From CBDANZ01 sp965197865 (GTDB lineage Bacteria; Acidobacteriota; Vicinamibacteria; Vicinamibacterales; CAVVIG01), in NCBI GenBank assembly GCA_965197865.1, contig CBDANZ010000001.1, positions 1-64,000 of the forward strand: DNA of 64,000 nucleotides, in the 5' to 3' direction. Shown in pieces: positions 41,506 to 50,222 of the stretch. Positions within the stretch are counted from its first letter, which is position 1; the number at the start of each line of letters is the position of its first letter. The position numbers were made by a program, and so were the translations under genes. A model generated the notes under the pieces. The model saw only the letters and a list, made by a program, of their open reading frames with translations. It was not told the DNA's origin and did no database searches.

Positions 41506-41580
41506 TGGGGCGTGGCCAAGCGGTAAGGCGCGGGACTTTGGATCCCGTATTCGAAGGTTCGAATCCTTCCGCCCCAGCCA
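41506..41580 (+). tRNA. tRNA-Gln (anticodon TTG)
   Basis: A full cloverleaf: acceptor TGGGGCG pairs with CGCCCCA. The anticodon stem CGGGA/TCCCG encloses the loop CTTTGGA (anticodon TTG). The T-arm is AAGGTTCGAATCCTT. CCA is encoded at 41578-41580. Confidence 0.95.
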
Positions 41581-41606
41581 AGTTTGCGAGGGTCGCTCCG
41601 TGTTAG

Positions 41607-41764
41607 CAGTCCGTGGTGAAAGTCGGGCGCTGCACCGAGACGAGCGAGGCGCCTCGCGGGCAAGGCGCGACGACCGAGAATACCGCCTGTATTTGATGGA
41701 GGAGCAACGCAGGCCACGAGGATGCATCGCTCGTCGAATGCAGACGGACTTTCACCACGGACTG
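41607..41764 (+). ncRNA. 158-nt rod-like hairpin before prs (candidate structured RNA)
   Basis: An 18-bp perfect stem (CAGTCCGTGGTGAAAGTC at 41607-41624 with 41747-41764) closes the element. Inside it are CTGCA/TGCAG (41630, 41739), GACGAGCGA/TCGCTCGTC (41639-41647, 41727-41735) and CCTCG/CGAGG, all nested, so the whole can fold as one imperfect rod. It begins 27 bases after tRNA-Gln and ends 15 bases before prs. No known RNA family was recognised. Confidence 0.5.
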
Positions 41765-41779
41765 TTAGGTGATGCGGTC

Positions 41780-42742
41780 ATGGCCACCGGCTTCGGCGAG
41801 CTGAAGATCTTCTCGGGCAGCGCGCACCCCGAGTTGACCAGGGAGATTGCCGCGGTGCTCGGCGTGCCGGTGGGGCAGGCCCGATTGAAGCGATTTCCCG
41901 ATACGGAGGTCTCGTTTCAGATCGATGAGAACATCCGCGGGACCGACGTGTTCGTGGTGCAGCCGACCTGCGCGACGCCGTCGGCATCGGTCGATCAGCA
42001 TCTGGTCGAGCTCTTGATTATGATCGATGCGTTTCGTCGCTCGTCGGCGGCGCGGATTACGGCCGTGCTGCCCTATTATGGCTACGGCCGTCAGGACCGG
42101 AAGGACAAGCCGCGGGTGCCGATCTCGGCGAAGCTCGTCGCCAACGTGCTCAGCGCGGCCGGCACCCACCGCGTGCTGACAATGGATCTGCACAAGGCGC
42201 AGATCCAGGGGTTCTTTGACATTCCCGTGGACCACTTATTCGCGGCGCCGGTGATCATTGAATATCTCGCGCAGCTGAGCGTGTCGAAGCTCACGATGGT
42301 CGCGCCCGATGCCGGAGGCGCCGAGCGCGCGCGGGCCTATGCGAAGCGCCTGGGCGCCGAGCTCGCCGTGATCGACAAACGGCGCACCGATGACGGCTCA
42401 GCCGAGGTGATGAACGTGATTGGCGATGTCGAGAACCGCACCTGCATCATCCAGGACGACATCATCGACACCGCCGGCACGATCGCGAAAGCGGCCACCG
42501 CGCTCAAGACCAGCGGCGCCGCGCACGTGCTCGCCTGCGCGGTTCACGGAGTGCTCTCCGGATCGGCGATCAGACGCATCGAGGAGTCGCCCCTGGATAA
42601 AATGATCGTGACTAACACGATTCCGCAGTCGAAAGCCAGCGAGGCGTGCAGCAAGATCGTTGTGCTCTCGGTCGCGCGGCTGCTCGGGCAGGCGGTCAAG
42701 AGCATTCACGAGGAGACGTCGGTCTCCTCGCTGTTTGTGTAA
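41780..42742 (+). CDS. prs: Ribose-phosphate pyrophosphokinase
   Basis: A 320-aa enzyme making PRPP from ribose 5-phosphate and ATP. Signatures are FSGSAHPELTREIAAVLGVP, RFPDTEVSFQIDENIRGTDV, PYYGYGRQDRKDKPR, DLHKAQIQGFFDIPVDHL and the PRPP-binding loop IIQDDIIDTAGT. ATG 41780 gives the family start and length; a much longer upstream frame crosses the tRNA and is ignored. The gene feeds purH, also in this window. Confidence 0.95.
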   Translation: MATGFGELKIFSGSAHPELTREIAAVLGVPVGQARLKRFPDTEVSFQIDENIRGTDVFVVQPTCATPSASVDQHLVELLIMIDAFRRSSAARITAVLPYYGYGRQDRKDKPRVPISAKLVANVLSAAGTHRVLTMDLHKAQIQGFFDIPVDHLFAAPVIIEYLAQLSVSKLTMVAPDAGGAERARAYAKRLGAELAVIDKRRTDDGSAEVMNVIGDVENRTCIIQDDIIDTAGTIAKAATALKTSGAAHVLACAVHGVLSGSAIRRIEESPLDKMIVTNTIPQSKASEACSKIVVLSVARLLGQAVKSIHEETSVSSLFV

Positions 42743-42763
42743 CTCTCAGCCAGAAAAACGGAT

Positions 42764-43453
42764 ATGGCAGTCACACTCGAAGCGACACGGCGCGACACAC
42801 TTGGCACTAACGAGGCGCGGCGCACCAGGCGCGCGGGGCTCGTACCGGCGGTGCTGTATGGCCCCATCTCGGACAGCTCCGGCAAAGAGGCGACCCCGAT
42901 CTCGGTGAACCCAAAGACGCTGGTCAGGATCCTGCACTCGGAGTCGGGCGCCAACACGCTCATCTCCCTGAAGCTTGGTGGCGGCGGCGAGGCGCGGGTG
43001 CTGGTGAAGGAATATCAGCTCGATCCGATTACGCACCAGCTGCTGCATGCGGACTTCTACCGCGTGGCGATGGACCGCGCGATTCTTATCACGATCCCGG
43101 TCGTCGTCAGGGGTGAGCCAAGAGGCGTGAAGCAGCAGGGCGGCGCGCTCGAGTTCATCCGCCGCGAGATTGCGATCGAGTGCCTCCCCGGCGACATTCC
43201 CGAGCACGTCGAGATCGACGTAAGCGAGCTAGTGCTGTACCAGGGCGTGCGCGTCCGCGACATCGCAACCAGTCCAAGGTGGAAAGCGGTCAGCGAAGCC
43301 GACATGATGCTCGTCCACGTCATCATGCCGAAGGCGGAGGAAGTGCCGGCGCCAGCCGAGGCGGTTGCAGTGGCCTCGGCAGCGCCTGCGGAGCCCGAAG
43401 TCATCAAGAAGGGTAAGAAGGAAGAGGTCGAAGAAGAAAAACAGCCGCGCTGA
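42764..43453 (+). CDS. rplY: Ribosomal protein bL25 (CTC form)
   Basis: A 229-aa protein of the long CTC type. The N-terminal 5S rRNA-binding domain begins VTLEATRRDTLGTNEARRTR, has LVPAVLYGP, and then QLDPITHQLLHADFYRV. The C-terminal beta domain includes IPVVVRGEPRGVKQQGGALE and ECLPGDIPEHVEIDVSEL, followed by an acidic/basic tail. It overlaps pth by one base. Confidence 0.93.
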   Translation: MAVTLEATRRDTLGTNEARRTRRAGLVPAVLYGPISDSSGKEATPISVNPKTLVRILHSESGANTLISLKLGGGGEARVLVKEYQLDPITHQLLHADFYRVAMDRAILITIPVVVRGEPRGVKQQGGALEFIRREIAIECLPGDIPEHVEIDVSELVLYQGVRVRDIATSPRWKAVSEADMMLVHVIMPKAEEVPAPAEAVAVASAAPAEPEVIKKGKKEEVEEEKQPR

Positions 43454-44031
43454 TGAAGGCGATCGTTGGACTGGGGAATCCAGGGGCCGAATATCAAGCC
43501 ACGCGGCACAACGTCGGGTTCGCGGTCGTAGACTTCTTGGCCCGGCGATGGAACGTTCGCCTCAAGTCGTGGAAGTCGGTGGCGGCTCTGGCGGTGGTGA
43601 GCGATCGCGACGTGCTCTTGGCCGAACCGAAGACGTTCATGAATGCGAGCGGCGAGGCAGTGGCGCGAATCACGGCCTTCCACAAGATCGAGTCGGACGA
43701 TCTGCTTGTGGTTGTAGACGAAGCTCAGCTTCCGCTCGGCCGTTTGCGGCTGCGTCGGGCGGGGTCCGCTGGCGGCCACAACGGACTGAAGTCGATCATC
43801 GAGCACCTGGGCCCAGATTTTCCGCGGCTGCGAATCGGCATCGGGCTCGGGGATCCTCGCTGGGATCTGGTGGATCATGTGTTGTCGTCGTTCGAGAACA
43901 ACGAGCGCGCGACAGCGAGCGAGGCCATCGCTCGATCGGCCGACGCGGTCGAAGTATTCGTCGAGGAAGGCATCGGCCCGGCGATGAATCGATTCAACGT
44001 ACGTGGAGACACAGCCGGAGAAGAACCCTAG
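43453..44031 (+). CDS. pth: Peptidyl-tRNA hydrolase
   Basis: A 192-aa enzyme that frees tRNA from stalled peptidyl-tRNA. The start KAIVGLGNPGAEYQATRHNV includes the catalytic His; EPKTFMNASGEAV, VVDEAQLPLGRLRLR and GGHNGLKSIIEHLG follow. In the substrate motif the family Asp-Asp appears as DEAQ. Length is normal. It sits between rplY and rpsF, a conserved order. Confidence 0.94.
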   Translation: MKAIVGLGNPGAEYQATRHNVGFAVVDFLARRWNVRLKSWKSVAALAVVSDRDVLLAEPKTFMNASGEAVARITAFHKIESDDLLVVVDEAQLPLGRLRLRRAGSAGGHNGLKSIIEHLGPDFPRLRIGIGLGDPRWDLVDHVLSSFENNERATASEAIARSADAVEVFVEEGIGPAMNRFNVRGDTAGEEP

Positions 44032-44060
44032 GCCAGTGCTAGGTTCAGTAAGGATCCTGA

Positions 44061-44510
44061 ATGGCAGACAGACAGTACGAGCTCGTCTATATCCTTCCCC
44101 CCGACAGTACCGAGCAGCAGGTCGCCGAGCTGCACGCGCAGGTCGAATCGGTCGTGTTGCGGATGAACGGGCGCATCGAGAAGACCGATAACTGGGGGCG
44201 CCGCAGGCTGGCGTACGAGATCGGCCCGTTCAAGGAGGGCGTCTATGTTCTCGAGGTCATCAACGGCCCCGGCCAGATCATGAAGGAGCTGGATCGCCGT
44301 CTCAAGGTGATCGAGCTGGTGGTGCGCCACCTGATCGTTCGCGTGGACCAGGAACAGAGGGTTGTCGCGCGCACGCGGACCAAGGGGCAGGACGAGTCGG
44401 AGCGCCGGCGTATCACGCGTGGGCTGCCGCCGGTCCGCCAGCCCGGCGAGGGGCGGTCCCCGGAGGTCGGCGAGGCCGAGGACGATCGCTTTGACGGAGT
44501 GGAGGTCTGA
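44061..44510 (+). CDS. rpsF: Ribosomal protein bS6
   Basis: A 149-aa protein. The core has YELVYILPPDSTEQQVAEL, DNWGRRRLAYEIGPFKEGVY and LKVIELVVRHLIVRVD. A roughly 40-residue charged C-terminal tail is longer than in E. coli before modification. It is followed three bases later by rpsR; together they bind the 30S platform. No ssb gene lies between them. Confidence 0.93.
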   Translation: MADRQYELVYILPPDSTEQQVAELHAQVESVVLRMNGRIEKTDNWGRRRLAYEIGPFKEGVYVLEVINGPGQIMKELDRRLKVIELVVRHLIVRVDQEQRVVARTRTKGQDESERRRITRGLPPVRQPGEGRSPEVGEAEDDRFDGVEV

Positions 44511-44512
44511 CC

Positions 44513-44806
44513 ATGGCTTTTGGACAGCGACGGTCGGGCGGCGGCCGCCGCGACAAGAAGAGTGCGGATAAGCAACAGGGCCAGCGCCGGGCGATGTTTC
44601 GCCGGCGCAAGGTCTGCAAGTTCTGCGCGGACAAGATCGATGACATCAACTACAAGGATGTGAAGGTGATTGGGCCGTTCGTGCCCGAGCGCGGCAAGAT
44701 TCTCCCTCGGCGCATTTCCGGCACCTGCGCGATGCATCAACGCAAGCTGCAGACGGCCATCAAGCGCGCGCGGCAGATCGCGTTGATTCTCTATACAACG
44801 GAGTAG
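44513..44806 (+). CDS. rpsR: Ribosomal protein bS18
   Basis: A 97-aa protein. Core text is RRRKVCKFCADKIDDINYKD, RGKILPRRISGTCAMHQRKL and TAIKRARQIALILYT. Two CxxC-like pairs (CKFC and a Cys before the HQRKL motif) suggest zinc binding, as in some bS18 proteins. The N-terminus is a basic tail. It is the partner of bS6, encoded just upstream. Confidence 0.94.
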   Translation: MAFGQRRSGGGRRDKKSADKQQGQRRAMFRRRKVCKFCADKIDDINYKDVKVIGPFVPERGKILPRRISGTCAMHQRKLQTAIKRARQIALILYTTE

Positions 44807-44825
44807 TGAGACGGATGCGCCAACC

Positions 44826-45302
44826 ATGGAAGTGATCCTCAGAGAGGACGTCGACAATCTGGGCCGGCGCGGCGAGATCGTGACGGTCGCCGACGGCTAC
44901 GCGCGAAACTACCTGCTGCCGCGGAAGCTGGCGCTCGCCGGCACCGAGCGTAATAAGAAGTGGATCGAGCACGAGCATGTGAAGTTCGAGGCCAGGGAGG
45001 TGGAAGACCGGAAGATCGCGGAGGCGCTAGCCGAACGGATCAAGAGCCTCGAGATCGTGATCTCGCGCAAGGTCGGAGAGACCGAGGCGCTGTACGGATC
45101 GGTCACGACGGCCGACATCGCCGAGGCGCTGGCTGCGAAGGGGGTCGAGGTCGATCGCCGACGGTTTCAGCTCGACGAGCCGATCAGGAAAATCGGCGAG
45201 ACGGACGTTCCGGTGAAACTGCACCGCGAGGTCACGGGGCACGTCAAGGTCAGAGTCGTGGCCGAAGGCGGGGACACGGAAAGGGCCACTTTTTCCTTTT
45301 AA
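44826..45302 (+). CDS. rplI: Ribosomal protein bL9
   Basis: A 158-aa protein. The signature EVILREDVDNLGRRGEIVTV ADG is followed by YARNYLLPRKLALAGT in the N-terminal 23S-binding domain; a long helix and the C-terminal domain follow. The stop leads into a pyrimidine-rich phrase repeat (45300-45345) before dnaB. Confidence 0.94.
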   Translation: MEVILREDVDNLGRRGEIVTVADGYARNYLLPRKLALAGTERNKKWIEHEHVKFEAREVEDRKIAEALAERIKSLEIVISRKVGETEALYGSVTTADIAEALAAKGVEVDRRRFQLDEPIRKIGETDVPVKLHREVTGHVKVRVVAEGGDTERATFSF

Positions 45303-45355
45303 CTTTTCCCTTTTCCCCTTACACTTCCCCTCTTTCCCGCCTGTCGTGTCTCCGT

Positions 45356-46705
45356 ATGCCTGAAGCGATTGCCGAACGGACTGTCCCGCACAATCTGGAA
45401 GCCGAACGGTCGGTCCTTGGCGCCATCCTGCTGCACAACGACGCGTTCAGCCTGGCCACCGAGGTCATTGACTCGGCGGATTTCTTTCGAGATGCCCACC
45501 GCCGCATCTTCGACAAGATGGTAAAACTCGGCGAGCGTGGCGAGGCGATCGATCTCGTCACGCTCAAGGAAGAGCTCGGCAGGAGCGGCGAAATCGACGA
45601 GGTCGGCGGTCCGGCCTACATCGCGTCGCTCGTCGACGGGGTGCCACGCTCGACCAACGTTGAGCACTACGCTCGCATCATCAAGGAAAAGGCGACCCTG
45701 CGTCACCTGATCTTCTCGGCGAACAAGATCCTCGCCACGGCGTACGAAGGCGAGGAGGACGCCGACGTCATCCTCGATCGGGCGGAACAGGCCATCTTTG
45801 CCATTGCCGACGACCAGGTGCGAGACGGATTTGTGCCGCTCCGCGATCTGGCGCAGGCGAGCCTCGAGACGATCGAAAAGCTGCACGCGCGCGGCGACCT
45901 CATCACGGGCGTGCCGACCGGCTTTGCCGACCTCGACGAACTGACCTCCGGCCTCCAGCCGGCGGATCTCATCATCGTGGCGGCCCGGCCATCGATGGGG
46001 AAGACCAGCCTGGTTCTCAACATCGCCGAGCACGTAGGCACGAAGACCGACCGGTCGGTAGGGATCTTCAGCCTCGAGATGTCGAAGGAGCAGTTGTTCC
46101 TGCGCCTGCTCACGGCGGAAGCGCGAATTGACGCGCATCGACTGCGTCGCGGGTTCCTAGGCGAAGCCGACTGGGGCAGGCTGTCGCGAGCTATCGGCAC
46201 GCTGAGCGAGGCCAAGATTTTCGTCGACGATGCACCTGCTAGCGGCGTCCTCGAAATGCGTGCAAAATGCCGCCGCCTGGCCGCCGAGCACGGCCTGCAC
46301 CTGGTGATTGTCGACTACATTCAGCTGATGCAAGGGCGCGGCCGCTTCGAGAATCGCACGCTCGAACTTGCGTCGATCTCGCGTGCGCTCAAAGGCCTCG
46401 CCAAGGAATTGCGCGTGCCGATCGTCGTGCTGTCGCAGCTCAGTCGCGCACCCGAGGCGCGGTCCGGTCACCGGCCGCAGCTCTCCGACCTCCGCGAGTC
46501 GGGCGCCCTCGAACAGGACGCCGACGTCGTGGTCTTCATCTACCGCGAAGATCAGTACGCCGACAGGGGTGCGCCGCCGTCGGAAAACCAGGGTGTGGCC
46601 GAGCTGATTATTGGCAAGCAGCGTAACGGTCCGACCGGCGTCGTCAGGCTCGCCTTCATCCGCGAGTACACTCGGTTCGAGAGCCTCGCCATCAGGACCG
46701 GATGA
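45356..46705 (+). CDS. dnaB: Replicative DNA helicase DnaB
   Basis: A 449-aa hexameric helicase. ATG 45356 gives the N-terminal domain (PHNLEAERSVLGAILLHND). The RecA-like C-domain has Walker A in IVAARPSMGKTSLVLNIAEH, FSLEMSKEQLFLRLL, Walker B in LHLVIVDYIQLMQG and VLSQLSRAPEARSGHRP with LRESGALEQDAD. Length is normal and no intein is present. It loads at the fork with DnaA/DnaG encoded elsewhere. Confidence 0.95.
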   Translation: MPEAIAERTVPHNLEAERSVLGAILLHNDAFSLATEVIDSADFFRDAHRRIFDKMVKLGERGEAIDLVTLKEELGRSGEIDEVGGPAYIASLVDGVPRSTNVEHYARIIKEKATLRHLIFSANKILATAYEGEEDADVILDRAEQAIFAIADDQVRDGFVPLRDLAQASLETIEKLHARGDLITGVPTGFADLDELTSGLQPADLIIVAARPSMGKTSLVLNIAEHVGTKTDRSVGIFSLEMSKEQLFLRLLTAEARIDAHRLRRGFLGEADWGRLSRAIGTLSEAKIFVDDAPASGVLEMRAKCRRLAAEHGLHLVIVDYIQLMQGRGRFENRTLELASISRALKGLAKELRVPIVVLSQLSRAPEARSGHRPQLSDLRESGALEQDADVVVFIYREDQYADRGAPPSENQGVAELIIGKQRNGPTGVVRLAFIREYTRFESLAIRTG

Positions 46706-46727
46706 GATTTCCATCGGGACGGGATGA

Positions 46728-46770
46728 GATTTGAGGATGTTCAGAATGAAATCCTGAACATCCTCAAATC
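46728..46770. repeat. 17-bp perfect inverted repeat between dnaB and alr
   Basis: GATTTGAGGATGTTCAG (46728-46744) and its complement (46754-46770) enclose a 9-base loop. There is no T run, so it may be a weak terminator or an RNA-stabilising hairpin; it ends 9 bases before alr. It is built from the same gatttgagg/cctcaaatc words as its surroundings. Confidence 0.6.
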
Positions 46771-46779
46771 CTCAAATCC

Positions 46780-47901
46780 ATGATCAGGCCAACGGTCGCG
46801 CGGATCGATCTTCGTGCCCTCAAGTCGAATTACCGAACGATTGTCGATCGCCTGCAGGCCGAGCGGCCCCTCCATCCGCCTGGCGTGATTGCCGTCGTCA
46901 AGGCGAATGCCTATGGGCACGGCGCCGCACCAGTCGCGCGCGCGTTCGAAGAGGCCGGCGCGGACCTCGTGGCGTGCGCCGACATCGAAGAGGGGGCGGC
47001 GCTGCGGGCTGCCGGCGTTCGCGCGGAGATTCTCGTCTTTGGCGCGCTCAGCGTGAGCGATCTCGACGGCATTTTCGATGGCCGGCTCACGCCGACGATC
47101 TCGACGCCCGGGGCGGCCCGCGCCGTGGCTGCCGCGGCTGCCAGGCATCGGCAGCGCCTCCGCTACCACCTGAAGATCGACACCGGGATGAACCGCCTGG
47201 GATTCCGCTTCGATAACCTGCGGCGGACGCTGCCCGCGCTCCTCGTGAGCGAGACCTTGGAGCTCGACGCCGTGTACACGCACTTCGCGACGGCCGAGGA
47301 TCCCTCGAGCCCGCTCTTCGAGCAGCAGCGTCTACGCTTCGAGCGCGCCCTTGCGGACATTTCCGCACTCGGTGCCCGGTGGCGCTATCGTCACATGGCC
47401 AACAGCGCGGCGCTCCTCCGTGACTTGCGGGTCTGGTTCGATCGCGTCCGGCCAGGACTGCTGCTGTACGGGATTGTGCCGCCGCCGCTCGCGTCGACGC
47501 TGGAGCTGACGCCTGTGATGACACTCGGGAGCCGCGTCGTCGCGGTGAAAGGCCTGCGGCGCGCTGAGGCCGCCGGCTACGGTGCCCGGTTCACCGCTGA
47601 GCGCCCGACGAGTGTCGCGATTGTGCCGGCCGGGTACGCCGACGGTCTCGATTCGCGGCTCTCCGGCCGTGGAACGGTGCTGATACGAGGCCGGCGCGTG
47701 CCTATCGTCGGCTCGGTGAGCATGGACATGTTGATGGCCGACGTTACCGGCACGGACGTGTCGCCAGGCGACGACGTCGTCATCATCGGACAGCAGGGCG
47801 AGGACCGGATCGACGTCCGCGAGATGGCCGCCACGGTCGGCACCATTCCGTGGGAGATCGTCTGTCGGGTGGGCTCACGGATCGAGCGGATCTACGACTG
47901 A
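46780..47901 (+). CDS. alr: Alanine racemase
   Basis: A 373-aa PLP enzyme making D-alanine for peptidoglycan. The PLP lysine is in GVIAVVKANAYGHGAAPVAR; other motifs are HLKIDTGMNRLGFR, VRPGLLLYG and the catalytic-Tyr region EAAGYGARFTAERPT, with VGSVSMDMLMADVT near the C-terminus. Length is normal. It is followed 17 bases later by radA. Confidence 0.95.
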   Translation: MIRPTVARIDLRALKSNYRTIVDRLQAERPLHPPGVIAVVKANAYGHGAAPVARAFEEAGADLVACADIEEGAALRAAGVRAEILVFGALSVSDLDGIFDGRLTPTISTPGAARAVAAAAARHRQRLRYHLKIDTGMNRLGFRFDNLRRTLPALLVSETLELDAVYTHFATAEDPSSPLFEQQRLRFERALADISALGARWRYRHMANSAALLRDLRVWFDRVRPGLLLYGIVPPPLASTLELTPVMTLGSRVVAVKGLRRAEAAGYGARFTAERPTSVAIVPAGYADGLDSRLSGRGTVLIRGRRVPIVGSVSMDMLMADVTGTDVSPGDDVVIIGQQGEDRIDVREMAATVGTIPWEIVCRVGSRIERIYD

Positions 47902-47918
47902 CGCGCGAGAATTGAGTC

Positions 47919-49307
47919 ATGGCGAAGCCGCCTAGAACCGTTTTTGTGTGCCAGGCCTGCGGGTCGCAGTCGCCAAAATGGCTCGGTCGGTGCCCTGACT
48001 GCGGCGCCTGGACCTCGTTTGTCGAAGAAAGCGTCGATGAAAGCGGCGGGGCGGCGGGGAGCGGTCACCGTTATGCACTGACCGGTGCCCCTGGCTCTGC
48101 GCGCTTGTACGCCGAGGTTGAAATCGCGGCGCACCGACGCTTGTCGACTGGCATCGACGAGTTCGATCGGGTGCTCGGCGGCGGGGTGGTGCCCGGCTCG
48201 CTTGTGCTACTTGGCGGGGAACCCGGCATCGGGAAGTCGACGCTCCTCCTCCAGGCGGCCGCAAACATGGCGCGCGCGATCGGGCCTGTTCTCTACAGCT
48301 CGGGTGAAGAATCCGAACATCAGGTGAAGTTGCGGGGCGAGCGTTTGGGGGTCGGCACGGCGCCGCTCTATCTGCTCGCTGAAACCTGTCTTGAGCGCAT
48401 CCTCGAGGAGATCGCGCGCATCAGGCCGGCGCTGGTCATCGTCGATTCGATTGAAACGGTTTTCTCCGCGAAGTTTCAGTCGGGGCCCGGCAGCATCGGC
48501 CAGGTGCGCGAGGCCGCCACGCAGTTTCTATTCACGGCGAAAGGGCAGAACATCCCGACGCTGCTTGTCGGCCACGTGACCAAGGACGGCAGCCTCGCGG
48601 GACCGAAGGCGCTCGAGCATGTCGTCGACGCGGTGCTCTATTTTGAGGGCGAGCGGCACCACGCACATCGCGTCGTCCGCGCCGTAAAGAACCGGTTCGG
48701 CGCCGTCAGCGAGCTCGGCGTGTTCGAGATGACGGCTGGCGGGCTTCGTCCGGTGCCCAACCCGTCGAAGTTGTTTCTCGCCGAGCGGCCGGCGAACGCA
48801 CCGGGTTCCGCGGTGCTGTGCTCGGTTGAAGGGTCGCGGCCGATTCTCGTCGAGGTGCAAGCGCTCGTGAGCAGCAGCACATACGGCGCGGCACGCCGGA
48901 TGGCGAGCGGCATCGATCAGCAGCGGTTGTCGCTGCTCCTCGCAGTCCTCGAAAAGCGTGCCGGGATCAATCTGACTGGCGATGATGTATTCGTCAACGT
49001 GGCGGGCGGGATGACGGCCGACGAGCCGGCTTCCGACCTTGGAGTCGTTGCCGCGATTGCCTCGAGTGTCCGGAGTCGCGTGATTCCCGCGACTACCGCC
49101 ATGTTCGGCGAGGTCGGCCTCGCAGGTGAGGTCCGCGGTATTACCCAGGCGCCGCTTCGCGTTCGCGAGGCGGCGCAAATGGGATTCCGCCGCTGCCTTA
49201 TGCCGGAGGCCAACATCGATCCGGCCGACCGACGCGAGATCGCAGGCCAGTGTGAGCTGCTGGGGGTCCACACGGTCGGCGAGGCGCTGGACGCGCTGCT
49301 CTCCTGA
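47919..49307 (+). CDS. radA: DNA repair protein RadA
   Basis: A 462-aa RecA-like protein that processes recombination intermediates. It has the N-terminal C4 zinc finger (FVCQACGSQSPKWLGRCPDC), Walker A in LLGGEPGIGKSTLLLQAAAN, the RadA-specific KNRFG (VRAVKNRFGAVSELG), and a C-terminal Lon-protease-like domain ending in a segment such as VGLAGEVRGITQAPLRVREA. Length is normal. Confidence 0.95.
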   Translation: MAKPPRTVFVCQACGSQSPKWLGRCPDCGAWTSFVEESVDESGGAAGSGHRYALTGAPGSARLYAEVEIAAHRRLSTGIDEFDRVLGGGVVPGSLVLLGGEPGIGKSTLLLQAAANMARAIGPVLYSSGEESEHQVKLRGERLGVGTAPLYLLAETCLERILEEIARIRPALVIVDSIETVFSAKFQSGPGSIGQVREAATQFLFTAKGQNIPTLLVGHVTKDGSLAGPKALEHVVDAVLYFEGERHHAHRVVRAVKNRFGAVSELGVFEMTAGGLRPVPNPSKLFLAERPANAPGSAVLCSVEGSRPILVEVQALVSSSTYGAARRMASGIDQQRLSLLLAVLEKRAGINLTGDDVFVNVAGGMTADEPASDLGVVAAIASSVRSRVIPATTAMFGEVGLAGEVRGITQAPLRVREAAQMGFRRCLMPEANIDPADRREIAGQCELLGVHTVGEALDALLS

Positions 49308-49464
49308 ACGGCGGCTCATGCCTAGATGAACCAGCGAGCCCATGAACCAGATGACCAGATCGCAGGTTGGTGATATGGTTTGCCTGCGATGGTCTGGCTG
49401 GCCCTGGGCCGCACGTTCATCATTGCCGCGCCGGGCGTTCATCAGAGCTAGCGCCCGGCAAGTT

Positions 49465-50211
49465 GTGAAGGTCCCTCCGTATCACTGGTGGCGGACTGTC
49501 TTCTATTTGATTCCCGCCATCGCGATCTACACGATCGTCCTCGGCGCCGCGTCGATTCTGTCGGGCCTCTTCGATCGTCATGGCTACGTCGCGCACGAGT
49601 GCGCCCGAGCCTGGTCGTGGCTCATCCTGAAGACCACGGGCGTTCGGGTGACCGTCGAGGGCCTCGATCGGCTGACGCCCGGCACGACCTACGTGTTCGT
49701 GTCAAACCATCAGAGCATCTACGACACGCCCGTCATCTTTGCCTCGTTGCCATTTCAGCTCCGTATCATCGCGAAGAAATCGCTCGCCCGGTTTCCTGTA
49801 CTCGGCTGGCATCTCAGGCGCGGCGGGCACCTGTTCGTCGATCGTCGGAACCCCGATCCCGCCGGCATTCTGAAGCGCTGGCGGGCGCTCGTGTCGGAGG
49901 GCCTGTCGCTCATCACCTACGCGGAAGGCAGGCGCAGCCTCGACGGACGGGTGTCACGGTTCAGGACCGGCAGCTTTCTGCTGGCCATACGGGCTGGATT
50001 GCCGGTGGTGCCGCTGGCGGTCATTGGCACCCATCAGGTGATGCCTAAGGGTCGGCTGCAGACCGAGCCGGCCCACGTGAGGCTCGTTGTTCACGATCCG
50101 ATTCCGCCGCCACCCCCCGACGGGGTGACTATTCACGACGCAAAAGCTCTCGCCGAGCGCGCGCACGCGATCGTCACGGCGACGGTCGCCAAATGGCAGG
50201 ATGTCCGTTAG
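49465..50211 (+). CDS. 1-acyl-glycerol-3-phosphate acyltransferase (PlsC-like)
   Basis: A membrane acyltransferase of about 248 aa. The motif VFVSNHQSIYDTPV carries NHxxxxD, and ITYAEGRRSLDGRVSRFRTG corresponds to the FxEGTRS block (with Arg replacing Thr). An N-terminal helix (TVFYLIPAIAIYTIVLGAAS) anchors it. The start is unclear: I chose GTG 49465 just before that helix; ATG 49375 or 49342 would add an unconserved leader. It likely makes phosphatidic acid. It overlaps nothing and precedes ispDF by 11 bases. Confidence 0.8.
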   Translation: MKVPPYHWWRTVFYLIPAIAIYTIVLGAASILSGLFDRHGYVAHECARAWSWLILKTTGVRVTVEGLDRLTPGTTYVFVSNHQSIYDTPVIFASLPFQLRIIAKKSLARFPVLGWHLRRGGHLFVDRRNPDPAGILKRWRALVSEGLSLITYAEGRRSLDGRVSRFRTGSFLLAIRAGLPVVPLAVIGTHQVMPKGRLQTEPAHVRLVVHDPIPPPPPDGVTIHDAKALAERAHAIVTATVAKWQDVR

Positions 50212-50222
50212 AATCCGATCGA

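Noticed and set aside
41607..41764. RNase P RNA, tmRNA or a PRPP/ykkC riboswitch for the hairpin before prs
   Set aside because: None of the conserved cores of these RNAs is present, and the element is too short for RNase P RNA or tmRNA. It was kept as an unassigned structured element.
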